Assembly (NCBI GenBank): GCA_963729815.1
Contig: CAVSPU010000002.1
Coordinates: 310,001-374,000, forward strand
Length of the DNA stretch: 64,000 nt
Direction: 5' to 3'
Source of the DNA: DAHUXN01 sp963729815
GTDB lineage: Bacteria; Acidobacteriota; Terriglobia; Acidiferrales; UBA7541
A program made the position numbers and the translations under genes. Positions 34,187 through 42,990 of the stretch are shown here, one piece after another. Within the stretch, counting starts at the first letter, position 1; each line of letters begins with the position of its first letter. Below the pieces are notes generated by a model. The model did no database searches and was not told the origin of the DNA. It worked only from the letters and a program-made list of their open reading frames with translations.

Positions 34187-34687
34187 GTGAAGCCCACGGC
34201 GAAGCCTTCGACGAAGAAGAAAGACTCTCCGGCGGTTAAAATTGCCGCGCAGAACCGCGCCGCTTCCTACAACTACGAACTGCTCGATAAGTACGAAGCA
34301 GGCCTCGTGCTTGTGGGAACAGAAGTAAAAACGCTGCGGGAGGGGAAAGCCACGCTGCGCGACGCTTACGCCGACGTAAAAGGTGGGGAAATCTGGCTGA
34401 TGAATTGCCACATTCCCGAATATCGTCCGGGCGGCCCGTGGAATCATGGCCCATTGCGGCCGCGCAAGCTCTTGCTCAATCGGCGCGAGATCGACAAATT
34501 GAGCGGACAGATTCAGCAAAAAGGGCTTACGCTGATTCCGCTGAAGATTTATTTCCGCGACGGCATGGCCAAGTGCGAACTCGCGGTCGCGCGCGGGAAA
34601 AAATTCTGGGATCGCCGCCACGCGGAACGAGAAAAAGAAGACAAACGCGAAGCGAGAGAAGCAATGCACCACTACAAACGGCACTGA
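34187..34687 (+). CDS. smpB: SsrA-binding protein SmpB
   Basis: A protein of about 166 residues with all SmpB marks: 'NRAASYNYELLDKYEAGLVL', 'GTEVKTLREGKATLRDAYA', 'NCHIPEY', 'RPRKLLLNRREI', 'LIPLKIYF' and a basic C-terminal tail 'REAMHHYKRH'. It brings tmRNA to stalled ribosomes. The start is uncertain: GTG at 34187 gives a normal length with a short basic extension, while the frame is open to 34082. The tmRNA gene is not in the window. The neighbour is divergent from the secretin gene. Confidence 0.93.
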   Translation: MKPTAKPSTKKKDSPAVKIAAQNRAASYNYELLDKYEAGLVLVGTEVKTLREGKATLRDAYADVKGGEIWLMNCHIPEYRPGGPWNHGPLRPRKLLLNRREIDKLSGQIQQKGLTLIPLKIYFRDGMAKCELAVARGKKFWDRRHAEREKEDKREAREAMHHYKRH

Positions 34688-34696
34688 AAGGGGAAC

Positions 34697-36190
34697 ATGC
34701 AGATTCAAATTGAGAATCAGCCATTTTCGTCCGTTACTGCGGACGCAGTCGTTACTTATGTTTTCGGAGATAAAGAAGCACGCATAGAAGGCGCCGTCGC
34801 GGAACTCGACCGGGCGACGCACGGCAAGATTAAGCCGCTGGCGCAAAGCGGCGAACTTACTGGGAAATTGCTGGAAATGACTTTGTTGCATTATCCGGAG
34901 GGTCTGGCCGTCCAGCGATTGCTCATTGTAGGCGCAGGAAAGCCGGAGAAGTTTTCGCAGGCGGAGCTGCGGAAGATCGCGGGAGCAGCGCTGCGGCATC
35001 TCCGCTCGCGCGGCGTGAAGACTCTCGCCTTTCTTCCCGGTGAAAAAGAACGCACTCCTGCCGCGGCGCAGGCGATTGTCGAAGGATTGCTCCACGCGGA
35101 ATACGATTCGGATAAATACCAGACGGAAAAAAAGAACGGCAAAGTGATCGAGCGTGTCTCGCTGCTTGGATTTCCCGCGGGGTCGCGCGCGGAAGTCGAA
35201 GCGGCGATCGAGCGCGGCAGAATCATCGGCGAATCGGAGAATTTTGCGCGCGACTTGATCAACGAGCCATCGAATCGCTTGACGCCGCGAATGCTCGCTT
35301 CACGTGCGGAGGCCATGGCGAAAGAGGCCGGGCTCGACGTCGACATTCTCGACGAAAAGCGAATCGCGGAATTGAAAATGGGAGCGCTGCTCGGCGTCGC
35401 GCAGGGCAGCGAGGAGCCGCCGCGAATGATTGTCGTGCGCTACCGGCCCGCGCAAAAAAAATCCGGCGCGCCGGTTCTCGCACTGGTTGGCAAAGCGGTG
35501 ACGTTCGACACCGGCGGAATTTCCATCAAACCCGCCGCCAACATGGAAGAAATGAAAACCGACATGAGCGGTGGAGCGACTATGCTCAGCGTGCTGCGCG
35601 CTCTCGCGCATCTCAAACCGTCGATCGAAGTCATGGCTGTCGTCCCGGCTACGGAGAACATGCCCGGCGGCCGCGCGCAAAAGCCCGGCGACGTGCAAAT
35701 CGCCATGTCCGGCAAATCGATCGAAGTCATCAACACGGACGCGGAGGGCCGGCTGATTTTGGCTGACGCCATTTGCTACGCCAGGAAACTTGGCGCCACG
35801 CATCTCGTCGATGCCGCGACGCTGACCGGCGCGATCGTTGTTGCGCTCGCTAACGTCAACGTCGGCGCGTTCGGCACGCCGCGCGAATTCCTCGATCGCG
35901 TCCTCGCCAGCGCTCACGCTGCCGGCGAAAAAATGTGGCCCATGCCTATCGATGACGAGTACGAAGAAATGATCAAGAGCAAGATTGCGGATATTCGTAA
36001 CACGGGCAGCGGCAAGGGCGGAGGGGCCATCACCGCGGCATGGTTTCTGAAGGAATTTGCGGAAGACACGCCGTGGGTTCACCTGGATATTGCCGGGACT
36101 GCGTGGCGCGATGATTCGAAACCCTGGGCTGCGTCCGGCCCGACAGGCATCGCCGTGCGAACGCTGATCGATTTCGCCATGAAGATGTAA
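34697..36190 (+). CDS. pepA: Leucyl aminopeptidase (M17)
   Basis: A 497-residue cytosolic metallo-aminopeptidase behind AAAGGGG. The C-terminal catalytic domain carries 'GKAVTFDTGGISIKP' with the metal-binding Lys and Asp, 'KTDMSGGATM', 'PATENMPGG' and the signature 'NTDAEGRLILADA'. The N-terminal macro-like domain is present ('LLIVGAGKPEKF'). It releases N-terminal amino acids using two metal ions. It lies 9 nt after smpB and converges with argS. Confidence 0.95.
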   Translation: MQIQIENQPFSSVTADAVVTYVFGDKEARIEGAVAELDRATHGKIKPLAQSGELTGKLLEMTLLHYPEGLAVQRLLIVGAGKPEKFSQAELRKIAGAALRHLRSRGVKTLAFLPGEKERTPAAAQAIVEGLLHAEYDSDKYQTEKKNGKVIERVSLLGFPAGSRAEVEAAIERGRIIGESENFARDLINEPSNRLTPRMLASRAEAMAKEAGLDVDILDEKRIAELKMGALLGVAQGSEEPPRMIVVRYRPAQKKSGAPVLALVGKAVTFDTGGISIKPAANMEEMKTDMSGGATMLSVLRALAHLKPSIEVMAVVPATENMPGGRAQKPGDVQIAMSGKSIEVINTDAEGRLILADAICYARKLGATHLVDAATLTGAIVVALANVNVGAFGTPREFLDRVLASAHAAGEKMWPMPIDDEYEEMIKSKIADIRNTGSGKGGGAITAAWFLKEFAEDTPWVHLDIAGTAWRDDSKPWAASGPTGIAVRTLIDFAMKM

Positions 36191-36202
36191 GCTCGAGACG
36201 CA

Positions 36203-38206
36203 TTACATTTTCTCCGGGGCCGTGACGCCGAGGAGCGCGAGGGCGGCGACGAGCTGATCTTTCACAAGCTGGGCCACGCGAAGCAGGAACGCTCTTTTCT
36301 CCGCATCTTTTTCCGACAAGATGTGATGCTTGTGGTAGAAGACGTTGAACGTCTGCGCCAGCTCAAATGCATACTTGGCGAGAAATGCCGGCTCCTGCGC
36401 GCCGACGGCGGCTTCGATGCGTGCGCCCAAAGAACCGGCGACCAAAACAATCGACCAGAGATCGTCGTTGGGCGCGCGCAAGAATGGGCCGACATCGATT
36501 TGCCCGGCTTCGAGACGCGCCGCTTGCGCGAGATCTTCGGCGTCGAATTCCGGATTCTTTTCCGCGCCCTTGCGCAAAATCCCATTCACGCGCACGACGG
36601 CGTATTGCACGTAAGGACCGGTTTCGCCTTCGAAGCTGAGCGCATCCTTGAAATCGAAAGCGATAATCGTGGAGCGCGTGAATTTGAGCAAGAAATAACG
36701 CAGCGCGCCGATGGCAATCGCTTGCGCCGTGCTGTTCCTTTCGACATCTGAAAAATCCCTGTGGCGCGCGTCAACTTCGGCGAGCGCGTGTTTCTTCATT
36801 TCGTCGATTAAGTCATCCGCCTTCACGCCCTGGCCCTTGCGGCCGCTCATTTCGATGTACAGACGCTTGGCGTCTTCTTCCGTGACTGTATAGCCAAGCT
36901 CCGCGGCGCATCGCGGCGTGAACCCCACGACGTCATACGCGATGTGGATGAGCCGGTCGGCCTGTGCGTCAAAGCCGAGCGCACGCAAACCCTCGCGCAC
37001 AACTTGCTGCGGATATTTCTGGCGAGAATCGATTACGTTGAAAACTTCTCGCGCCTTTCCAAACTTCGGCACCGCGCCGCCCGACTCTTGCCCCTGCATC
37101 GAAGTCGCCCATGCGACATGACCATCCGGATGCTCGTGAAAACGTGCGTAACGAAAATCGCGCTCCAGCAGCCCAAATTTCCAGAGATGATAGGCGATGT
37201 CCTTGCCGACGTAAGTGACCGTACCGTTGGAGCGTACGATGATTTTTGCTTCGGCCTCGGCGGCATCCGTGGCGGCAGGATCGGGTTCAGGCGCGTCGCT
37301 AAGAGGCATGATCCAGCAGCCCGCCTGCTTGCCGCTTGTAGCAAGACGAATCGCGCCGCGTTCCTTGAGCATCTGAAACGCGGCGTCCCAGAATTTCATA
37401 CCGAGGATTTCGCTCTCACGAGAGAGAAGGTCGTAATCGATTCCGAGACGGTCCATCGTGACCAGATGGGCGTGCAGAATCGTGGTGGAGACAAATTCGG
37501 CCATCTCCGCGACGGGGCCGTGGCCCTCTTCGATTTCCTTCATCATCTGGCCGCGAAGCGCCATTCGCGATTTGTCCTCTTCGAGGAACTGCGTCACGCG
37601 TGCGTACAAATCCCAGCAGTAACAATCGAAGCGCGGCTGAGCAGCGATTGCGCGAACGTCGGCGAGCGTTTTCTTTTCGAGATGAATGAATCCGAGAATC
37701 ACGTCGGCGACCTGCACGCCGGTGTTGTCGATGTAGTTCTGGATTTCGACGCGGCGGCCGATATGGCGCAGGAGGCGCACGAACGTGTCGCCGATTACTG
37801 CATTTCGCAAGTGGCCAATATGCGCAGCCTTATTGGGATTGATTGCCGTGTGTTCGACGATGGCCTTGGGAGCGGAGGGAGTGGCGGCGACGGCTTCGCG
37901 TCCGGCTTGCGCACAAGCGGCGCGAAAAAATGCCGGGCGGTCGAGGAAGGCATTCAGATAGCCGCCGCCGGCGATTTCGACGCGGTCGACGCCTTCGATT
38001 TTGCCGATCGTGGATGCGATTTCCTGCGCGATTTGACGCGGCGCGCGCTTTAGTTTTTTTGCCAGTTCGAAACAAACGGGCGAAGCGATTTCGCCCATTT
38101 CGAGGCGGGGCGGGCGCTCGGTGACGATGTTCGCTTCGACGCCATACTTTGCCTGAATGAAAGCGGCGAGCGCGTCGCGGAATTTCTTTTCAATCTGTTG
38201 ATACAC
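36203..38206 (-). CDS. argS: Arginyl-tRNA synthetase
   Basis: A 667-residue class I synthetase, longer than the common ~560. It starts with GTG ('YQQIEKKFRDAL' N-terminal Add-1 domain). The HIGH motif is 'AAHIGHLRNA'; the KMSKS position is degenerate ('MSGRKGQGVKADDLI'), as in many ArgRS. The C-terminal DALR domain ('FALRYF...VARLVNG' type, here 'YAVVRVNGILRKG' and 'AQTFNVFYHKHHIL') binds the anticodon arm. The extra length lies in insertions around residues 190-330. A near-consensus promoter precedes it. Confidence 0.93.
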   Translation of the reverse strand: MYQQIEKKFRDALAAFIQAKYGVEANIVTERPPRLEMGEIASPVCFELAKKLKRAPRQIAQEIASTIGKIEGVDRVEIAGGGYLNAFLDRPAFFRAACAQAGREAVAATPSAPKAIVEHTAINPNKAAHIGHLRNAVIGDTFVRLLRHIGRRVEIQNYIDNTGVQVADVILGFIHLEKKTLADVRAIAAQPRFDCYCWDLYARVTQFLEEDKSRMALRGQMMKEIEEGHGPVAEMAEFVSTTILHAHLVTMDRLGIDYDLLSRESEILGMKFWDAAFQMLKERGAIRLATSGKQAGCWIMPLSDAPEPDPAATDAAEAEAKIIVRSNGTVTYVGKDIAYHLWKFGLLERDFRYARFHEHPDGHVAWATSMQGQESGGAVPKFGKAREVFNVIDSRQKYPQQVVREGLRALGFDAQADRLIHIAYDVVGFTPRCAAELGYTVTEEDAKRLYIEMSGRKGQGVKADDLIDEMKKHALAEVDARHRDFSDVERNSTAQAIAIGALRYFLLKFTRSTIIAFDFKDALSFEGETGPYVQYAVVRVNGILRKGAEKNPEFDAEDLAQAARLEAGQIDVGPFLRAPNDDLWSIVLVAGSLGARIEAAVGAQEPAFLAKYAFELAQTFNVFYHKHHILSEKDAEKRAFLLRVAQLVKDQLVAALALLGVTAPEKM

Positions 38207-38238
38207 AGAGTCTCTTTCTGACGGGAGAAGAGCAGTCG

Positions 38239-38267
38239 ATTATAGGGAGCTGGAGGGGACGGGTCAA
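38239..38267 (-). promoter_or_regulatory. Promoter of argS
   Basis: On the minus strand TTGACC (38262-38267) and a perfect TATAAT (38239-38244) are separated by 17 nt, about 33 nt before the argS GTG. Confidence 0.75.
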
Positions 38268-38332
38268 AGAGCGAAAAATGCCATGCGAGAGTCGAAAAAT
38301 GTGAAAAGCACAAACGCGAATAGGGTGCCAAA

Positions 38333-38414
38333 TGTGGCGATTAGAAATGCGCCGGCCGTTTGTTTTGTGTGAGTTACGGGCAATTCTAATCGCAGGGTTG
38401 TGGCGATTAGAAAT
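38333..38414. repeat. Direct repeat and perfect hairpin
   Basis: TGTGGCGATTAGAAAT occurs at 38333-38348 and 38399-38414. Between them TTCTAATCGC (38384-38393) is the exact inverse of GCGATTAGAA (38403-38412), giving a 10-bp stem with a 9-nt loop. The word GCGATTAGAA thus occurs three times in 80 bp in +, - and + orientation. Confidence 0.75.
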
Positions 38415-38452
38415 ATTGAAGGCCTGCGCCGGGCCTGAACGAAAAAGCGGAA

Positions 38453-38610
38453 GCAGATCCCTGCCTCGGCAGGCAGGCCTCACCGCCGTTCGCACAGGAC
38501 GCGACCCTTCCTGCGTCAGGGCGGGCCGGGTTCGGGATGACAAATTAAAAGCGAACAGCAGATCCCTCGGACCGGCTCCGAGAATGCGGAGGCCGGCCTC
38601 GGGATGACAA
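38453..38610. repeat. Two tandem palindromic intergenic repeat units
   Basis: Unit 1 (38453-38543) and unit 2 (38558-38610) both begin GCAGATCCCT and both end TCGGGATGACAA, with self-complementary GC-rich cores (for example CCTGCC-TC-GGCAGG in unit 1 and CCGGCT / GGCCGG in unit 2). This resembles a dispersed REP/MITE-like intergenic element known to me from acidobacterial and other soil genomes. Copy number elsewhere cannot be seen here. Confidence 0.55.
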
Positions 38611-38833
38611 CGGAAAAACGGCATGCGGGATTGCGGCTTGCCGAGCGCTCGCTACTGGCGCGCTATCTCTTTTCGAGCTTCTTACTGCGTTCATTTTGTC
38701 ATTTGGGCGCTGACTGCGCGCCTCAAGGCAAGCTAGCACGAAAGGGGAGGACGTTGGAAGGGCTAGTGGTTGTGGAGTTTGTGGCGAGAACGAAGCGCCG
38801 CAGTATAGCGCCGTGGGGCGAAGAGAGGGAAGT

Positions 38834-38862
38834 TTGACACGTTTTGGGGCGCAGCATAGTAT
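38834..38862 (+). promoter_or_regulatory. Promoter of the larC-metG-tatD-prenyltransferase unit
   Basis: TTGACA (perfect, 38834-38839) and TAGTAT (38857-38862) are 17 nt apart. Transcription would start near 38869, upstream of both possible larC starts. Confidence 0.7.
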
Positions 38863-38940
38863 TTAGGTTTCGCGATTCGCCGCGGAAGGGCAATGTTCGC
38901 GTGCGCTTGGGAAACTGCGGCGCGGGGCACGACTGCCGAA

Positions 38941-40137
38941 ATGAAATTCGCATACTTCGATTGCTTTTCGGGGATCAGCGGCGACATGGTGCTGGGAGCG
39001 CTAGTCGACGCGGGCGCGGAGCTGGGCGCGCTCGAACGGGAGATGCGCAAGCTGCGACTCACGGGCTGGACGATTTCAGCCGAGCGAGTGAAGCGGAAAG
39101 CGATTGCGGCGACGAAGGTGCATGTCGAGGCGGGAGCGAGCCACCATCATCGGCACCTGTCGGATATTCTGAAAATGATCGACGAGGCGGGGCTTACCAC
39201 GAAGGCCGCGGAACGCGCGCGGAATATTTTCCAGCGATTGGGCGAGGCGGAGGCGAAGGTTCACAATATTCCCGTCGAGAAAGTGCATTTCCACGAAGTC
39301 GGCGCGGTAGATTCGATCATCGACATCGTGGGCGCGGCGATTGGATTCGATTTACTCGGTATCGACAGCTTTGCGTGCTCGGCGATGGATGTGGGCGGCG
39401 GGCGCGTGGAAACGGAGCACGGAGTGCTGCCCGTGCCGGCTCCGGCGACGGCGGAATTGCTGCGCGGCGTGCCGACATTTTCAAGCGGTGTGCAAAAGGA
39501 GCTGGTGACGCCGACGGGCGCGGCGATTGCGACGACCCTGGCGACGAGCTACGGGAAAATTCCGGCCATGCAACTGAAGGCCGTGGGCTATGGAGCGGGT
39601 TCGGCGGATCTGGCGGAGCAAGCTAATGTGCTGCGAATTTTGATCGGCGAATCCGTTGAGAAAAAAACGGGGACTCATTGGGACGCGCCGGTGGCGGTGA
39701 TCGAGGCGAATGTGGACGACATGAGCCCGCAGATTTACGGATACTTCGCGGAGCAGGCGCTGGCAGCGGGCGCGCTGGACGTTTTTTCGAGTCCTGTGCA
39801 GATGAAGAAAAACCGGCCGGGACAGCTCATCACGCTGCTGTGCGAGCCCGCGAACCGCGACCGGCTGATCGATTTGATTTTTCGCGAGACGACGACGATC
39901 GGCGTGCGGACGCATGAAGTTTTCCGGCGGACGCTGGAGCGGCAGAGCGTGGCAGTGGAGACGCCGCTCGGCACGGTGCGGATGAAAGTCGCGCGGATGA
40001 ACGGCACGTTGCTGAATGCCGCACCGGAATACGAAGATTGCCAGCGGATCGCGGCGGAAAAAGGCGTGCCGCTGAAACAGGTGCTTTCAACAGTGAATTT
40101 CCATTATCAGAAAATCAACGAGACGAAAAATAGCTGA
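38941..40137 (+). CDS. larC: Nickel-pincer cofactor biosynthesis protein LarC
   Basis: A 398-residue protein starting 'MKFAYFDCFSGISGDMVLGA', the family signature. A His-rich loop 'ASHHHRHL' (near residues 60-67) may bind nickel. Other marks are 'HFHEVGAVDSIIDIVG', 'TPTGAAIAT', 'ANVDDMSPQIYGY' and 'PAPEY' region 'NAAPEYEDC'. It inserts nickel into the pincer cofactor used by lactate racemase-type enzymes. In lactobacilli this gene is split by a programmed frameshift; here it is one frame. An in-frame ATG at 38893 with a fair ribosome site adds 16 residues. LarE is encoded 10 kb away; LarA and LarB are not in the window. Confidence 0.92.
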   Translation: MKFAYFDCFSGISGDMVLGALVDAGAELGALEREMRKLRLTGWTISAERVKRKAIAATKVHVEAGASHHHRHLSDILKMIDEAGLTTKAAERARNIFQRLGEAEAKVHNIPVEKVHFHEVGAVDSIIDIVGAAIGFDLLGIDSFACSAMDVGGGRVETEHGVLPVPAPATAELLRGVPTFSSGVQKELVTPTGAAIATTLATSYGKIPAMQLKAVGYGAGSADLAEQANVLRILIGESVEKKTGTHWDAPVAVIEANVDDMSPQIYGYFAEQALAAGALDVFSSPVQMKKNRPGQLITLLCEPANRDRLIDLIFRETTTIGVRTHEVFRRTLERQSVAVETPLGTVRMKVARMNGTLLNAAPEYEDCQRIAAEKGVPLKQVLSTVNFHYQKINETKNS

Positions 40138-42146
40138 TGGCCAAGCCGAAATTCTATCTGACCACGCCGATTTACTACGTGAACGCGCGCCCGCACCTCG
40201 GGCACACGTATACGAGCGTGGTGGCGGACACGATCGCGCGGTATAAGCGCATGTGCGGATATGACGTGGTGTGCCTGACAGGCACGGATGAGCATGGACA
40301 AAAAGTAGAGCGCGCGGCGAAGGAAGCAGGCGTGACGCCGCAGGCTTTCGCGGACCGGATTTCGGCGGAATATCGCGCGCTGTGGCGGGAACTGGATTTG
40401 CCGTTTGACCGATTCGTGCGCACGACGGAGCCGAGGCACGAACGCGCGGTGCAGATGCTGTTTCGCAAAGCGCAGGATCAGGGATTCGTCTACAAAGGCG
40501 GTTACGAGGGGCAATACTGTGTCTTCGACGAAATGTACGTCGACGAGCCGCTGCCGGGGAATCTTTGCCCGGAGTGCAAGCGGCCGACGGAGCGCGTGCG
40601 CGAAGAGAATTATTTTTTCAAGCTTTCGGCGTTTCAGGAGCGGCTGCTGCAACTTTATGAGAAGCAGCCGGATTTCGTTCAGCCGGAATCGCGGCGGAAT
40701 GAAGTGCTGGCGTTTGTGCGCGGCGGATTGCGTGACCTTTCCATCAGCCGGACGTCTTTCAAGTGGGGCATTCCGTTTGCGGCGGACGAGAAACATATTT
40801 TTTACGTCTGGTACGATGCCCTCACCAGTTACATCACCGGCGTCGGCTATGCCGATGACGAATTGCAATTTGAGCGCTACTGGCCCGCCGACCTCCATCT
40901 CGTCGGCAAGGAAATTCTGCGATTCCATGCCGTTTACTGGCCGGCGTTCTTGATGGCGGCGGGTGAGCCGCTGCCGAAGAAAATCTTCGCGCACGGATGG
41001 TGGCTCTTCGCGGAAGAGAAGATGAGCAAATCGCGCGGGAACATGCAGTATCCGCAGCCGATCGCGCGCGTGCTGGGGATTGACGCGCTGCGTTATTTTC
41101 TGCTGCGCGAAATGGTGTTCGGGCAGGACGGGAATTTCAGCCGGGAATCGCTGCTGACGCGCTACAACGCGGATCTGGCGAACGGACTGGGGAATCTGGC
41201 GAGCCGGACGCTGACGATGATCGAGCAGTATTTTGGAGGGCGCGTGCCGGCGCGTCCGGCGAAAGAAGAGAACGGGCGCGACGCGGAAGTCGAGAAAGTG
41301 AAACGAGAAGTTTGCGAAGAAGCGCTGCGCTACTACGAAGTGTACGATTTTTCGCGCGCGCTGGAGTCGATTTGGCGGCTGATCGCGGAGATCGACAAGT
41401 ATTTGGTGGAATTTCAGCCGTGGGTTCTCGTGAAAGAAAAGGCGAAGTGGGGCCGGCTGGAGATGGTGCTTTACGAGGCGTACGATGCGCTGCGAATTGT
41501 GGCCGTGCTGGCGCATCCGGTGTTGCCGCACGCGACGCAGAAAATCTGGGAGCAGTTGGGGAATAATACGCCGCTCAGCGCGCAATCTTTAGCGGCGTTG
41601 ACGGCGCCAATGGCGACGAAGGCAGGCGGGGCGGGCGAGCAGCGGCAGGCTTTCCAGATTGGCAAATCAGAGGCAGTGTTTCCACGGGTCGACAAAAAAG
41701 AGGCGTTTGAAAGGATCGAAGCGATGGAAGAAGAAATCCGAAATCCGGCTGCGGCGAGCGCTGCGGCTGGGGCTACGCAAGCAGGCGCCGCGCCAACGTC
41801 GGCTGCAGCAGGCACGGCAAAGATCGGAATTGAGGACTTCGCGAAGGTGGAGATGCGCGTGGGAGTGGTGAAATCGGCGGAGCGCGTGGCCGGAGCGGAC
41901 AAGCTGCTGAAGCTTCTGGTGGACATCGGGGAAGAAGTGCGGCAGGTGGTGGCGGGGATTGCGGCAGCGTATGCGCCGGAGGATTTGATCGGCAAGAAAG
42001 TCGTGGTGGTGGCGAATCTGGCACCGCGAAAACTGCGCGGCGTGGAATCGAACGGCATGATCGTGGCGGCGTCGACGGGGCCGGATGGCAAGCCGGTGCT
42101 GTGCACATTCACTGAGGACGTGCCGGCCGGGGCGCGGCTGAAGTAA
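40137..42146 (+). CDS. metG: Methionyl-tRNA synthetase with C-terminal tRNA-binding domain
   Basis: A 669-residue synthetase sharing one base with the larC stop (TGATG). HIGH is 'ARPHLGHTYT'; KMSKS is 'EEKMSKSRGN'. A short zinc-like knuckle 'LCPECKRP' is present. The anticodon domain runs to about residue 500. After an Ala-rich linker (about 535-560) comes an EMAP-II/Arc1p-type tRNA-binding domain ('FAKVEMRVGVV', 'VVVVANLAPRKLRGVESNGM') that supports dimerisation and tRNA contact. All catalytic parts appear intact. Confidence 0.96.
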   Translation: MAKPKFYLTTPIYYVNARPHLGHTYTSVVADTIARYKRMCGYDVVCLTGTDEHGQKVERAAKEAGVTPQAFADRISAEYRALWRELDLPFDRFVRTTEPRHERAVQMLFRKAQDQGFVYKGGYEGQYCVFDEMYVDEPLPGNLCPECKRPTERVREENYFFKLSAFQERLLQLYEKQPDFVQPESRRNEVLAFVRGGLRDLSISRTSFKWGIPFAADEKHIFYVWYDALTSYITGVGYADDELQFERYWPADLHLVGKEILRFHAVYWPAFLMAAGEPLPKKIFAHGWWLFAEEKMSKSRGNMQYPQPIARVLGIDALRYFLLREMVFGQDGNFSRESLLTRYNADLANGLGNLASRTLTMIEQYFGGRVPARPAKEENGRDAEVEKVKREVCEEALRYYEVYDFSRALESIWRLIAEIDKYLVEFQPWVLVKEKAKWGRLEMVLYEAYDALRIVAVLAHPVLPHATQKIWEQLGNNTPLSAQSLAALTAPMATKAGGAGEQRQAFQIGKSEAVFPRVDKKEAFERIEAMEEEIRNPAAASAAAGATQAGAAPTSAAAGTAKIGIEDFAKVEMRVGVVKSAERVAGADKLLKLLVDIGEEVRQVVAGIAAAYAPEDLIGKKVVVVANLAPRKLRGVESNGMIVAASTGPDGKPVLCTFTEDVPAGARLK

Positions 42147-42158
42147 AGGGGTAAACGT

Positions 42159-42965
42159 TTGGGAATCATCGACTCGCACGCGCATCTGGAATTTCCGCAG
42201 TTCGACGCCGACCGCGAGGAAATGCTGGCGCGGGCGCGCGAAGCAGGCGTGACGACGATTCTGGCGATCGGAAGCGGCACGGCGTCAGATCGGCTGGACG
42301 CGGCGATTCCTTTTGCTGAGAAATACGATTGGATTTACGGCACAGTTGGCGTGCATCCGCACGAGGCCAAGCTGGCGACGGAGGAGTGGTACGAGGAGCT
42401 TGCTCGGCTGGCGAAACATCCTCGCGTGATCGCGTGGGGAGAGATTGGGCTCGATTATTACTATGATCATTCGCCGCGCGACGTGCAGCAAAACGTATTT
42501 CGGCGGCAATTGCAGCTTGCGCGCGCGGCAAATCTGCCGATTGTGATCCATTGCCGGGACGCTTGGGCGGATTGCCTGAAAATTTCGGATGAAGACTGGC
42601 GATCGAGCGGGCTTGGCGGAATTTTTCACTGCTTCACGGGGACTTTGGCTGAGGCTCGGCAGGGAATCGAAATGGGATTTCGAATTTCGTTCACCTGCAA
42701 CATCACGTATCCGAAGATGGCGCCGTTGCGCGAAGTGGCCGCGGCATTGCCGCTCGAGCAGATCCTAACGGAAACCGATTCGCCATTTTTGCCGCCCAAA
42801 GAGCTTCGCGGGAAGCGGAACGAGCCGGCTTATGTTGTTGAGGTAGCGCGGACGTTGGCGAATGTGAGAGACTTAGCGCCGGAAGAAGTGGCCCGGGCCA
42901 CATCGGATAATTTTCGACGATTTTTCCGGCTGCCTGAGCGAGCAGGGTATTCCGCGCATTTGTAG
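42159..42965 (+). CDS. tatD: TatD family metal-dependent DNase
   Basis: A 268-residue TIM-barrel hydrolase starting with TTG (GGGG upstream). Metal ligands are visible: His7 and His9 in 'DSHAHLEF', Glu in 'WGEIGLDYYYD', His in 'PIVIHCRDA', His in 'GIFHCFTG' and Asp in 'TETDSPF'. Family members act as 3'-5' exonucleases or D-aminoacyl hydrolase relatives. It lies 12 nt after metG, a common bacterial pairing. Confidence 0.92.
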   Translation: MGIIDSHAHLEFPQFDADREEMLARAREAGVTTILAIGSGTASDRLDAAIPFAEKYDWIYGTVGVHPHEAKLATEEWYEELARLAKHPRVIAWGEIGLDYYYDHSPRDVQQNVFRRQLQLARAANLPIVIHCRDAWADCLKISDEDWRSSGLGGIFHCFTGTLAEARQGIEMGFRISFTCNITYPKMAPLREVAAALPLEQILTETDSPFLPPKELRGKRNEPAYVVEVARTLANVRDLAPEEVARATSDNFRRFFRLPERAGYSAHL

Positions 42966-42990
42966 CGAACCGAGGGACATCATCGCGGTT

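Larger units (their letters stand above)
38207..38940. other. Repeat-rich intergenic region between argS and larC
   Basis: This 734-nt gap has no convincing gene; short open frames across it lack ribosome sites and follow GC-rich repeats. It holds divergent promoters for argS (38239-38267) and larC (38834-38862), a hairpin and direct repeat around 38333-38414, and two copies of a GCAGATCCCT...TCGGGATGACAA element (38453-38610). Confidence 0.7.

Noticed and set aside
38332..38837. Short plus-strand frames in the argS-larC gap
   Set aside because: They cover palindromic repeats, lack ribosome sites and give low-complexity translations.
40107..41585. 492-codon minus-strand frame opposite metG
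   Set aside because: Shadow of a complete MetRS gene; the translation is Arg/His/Pro-rich without domains.
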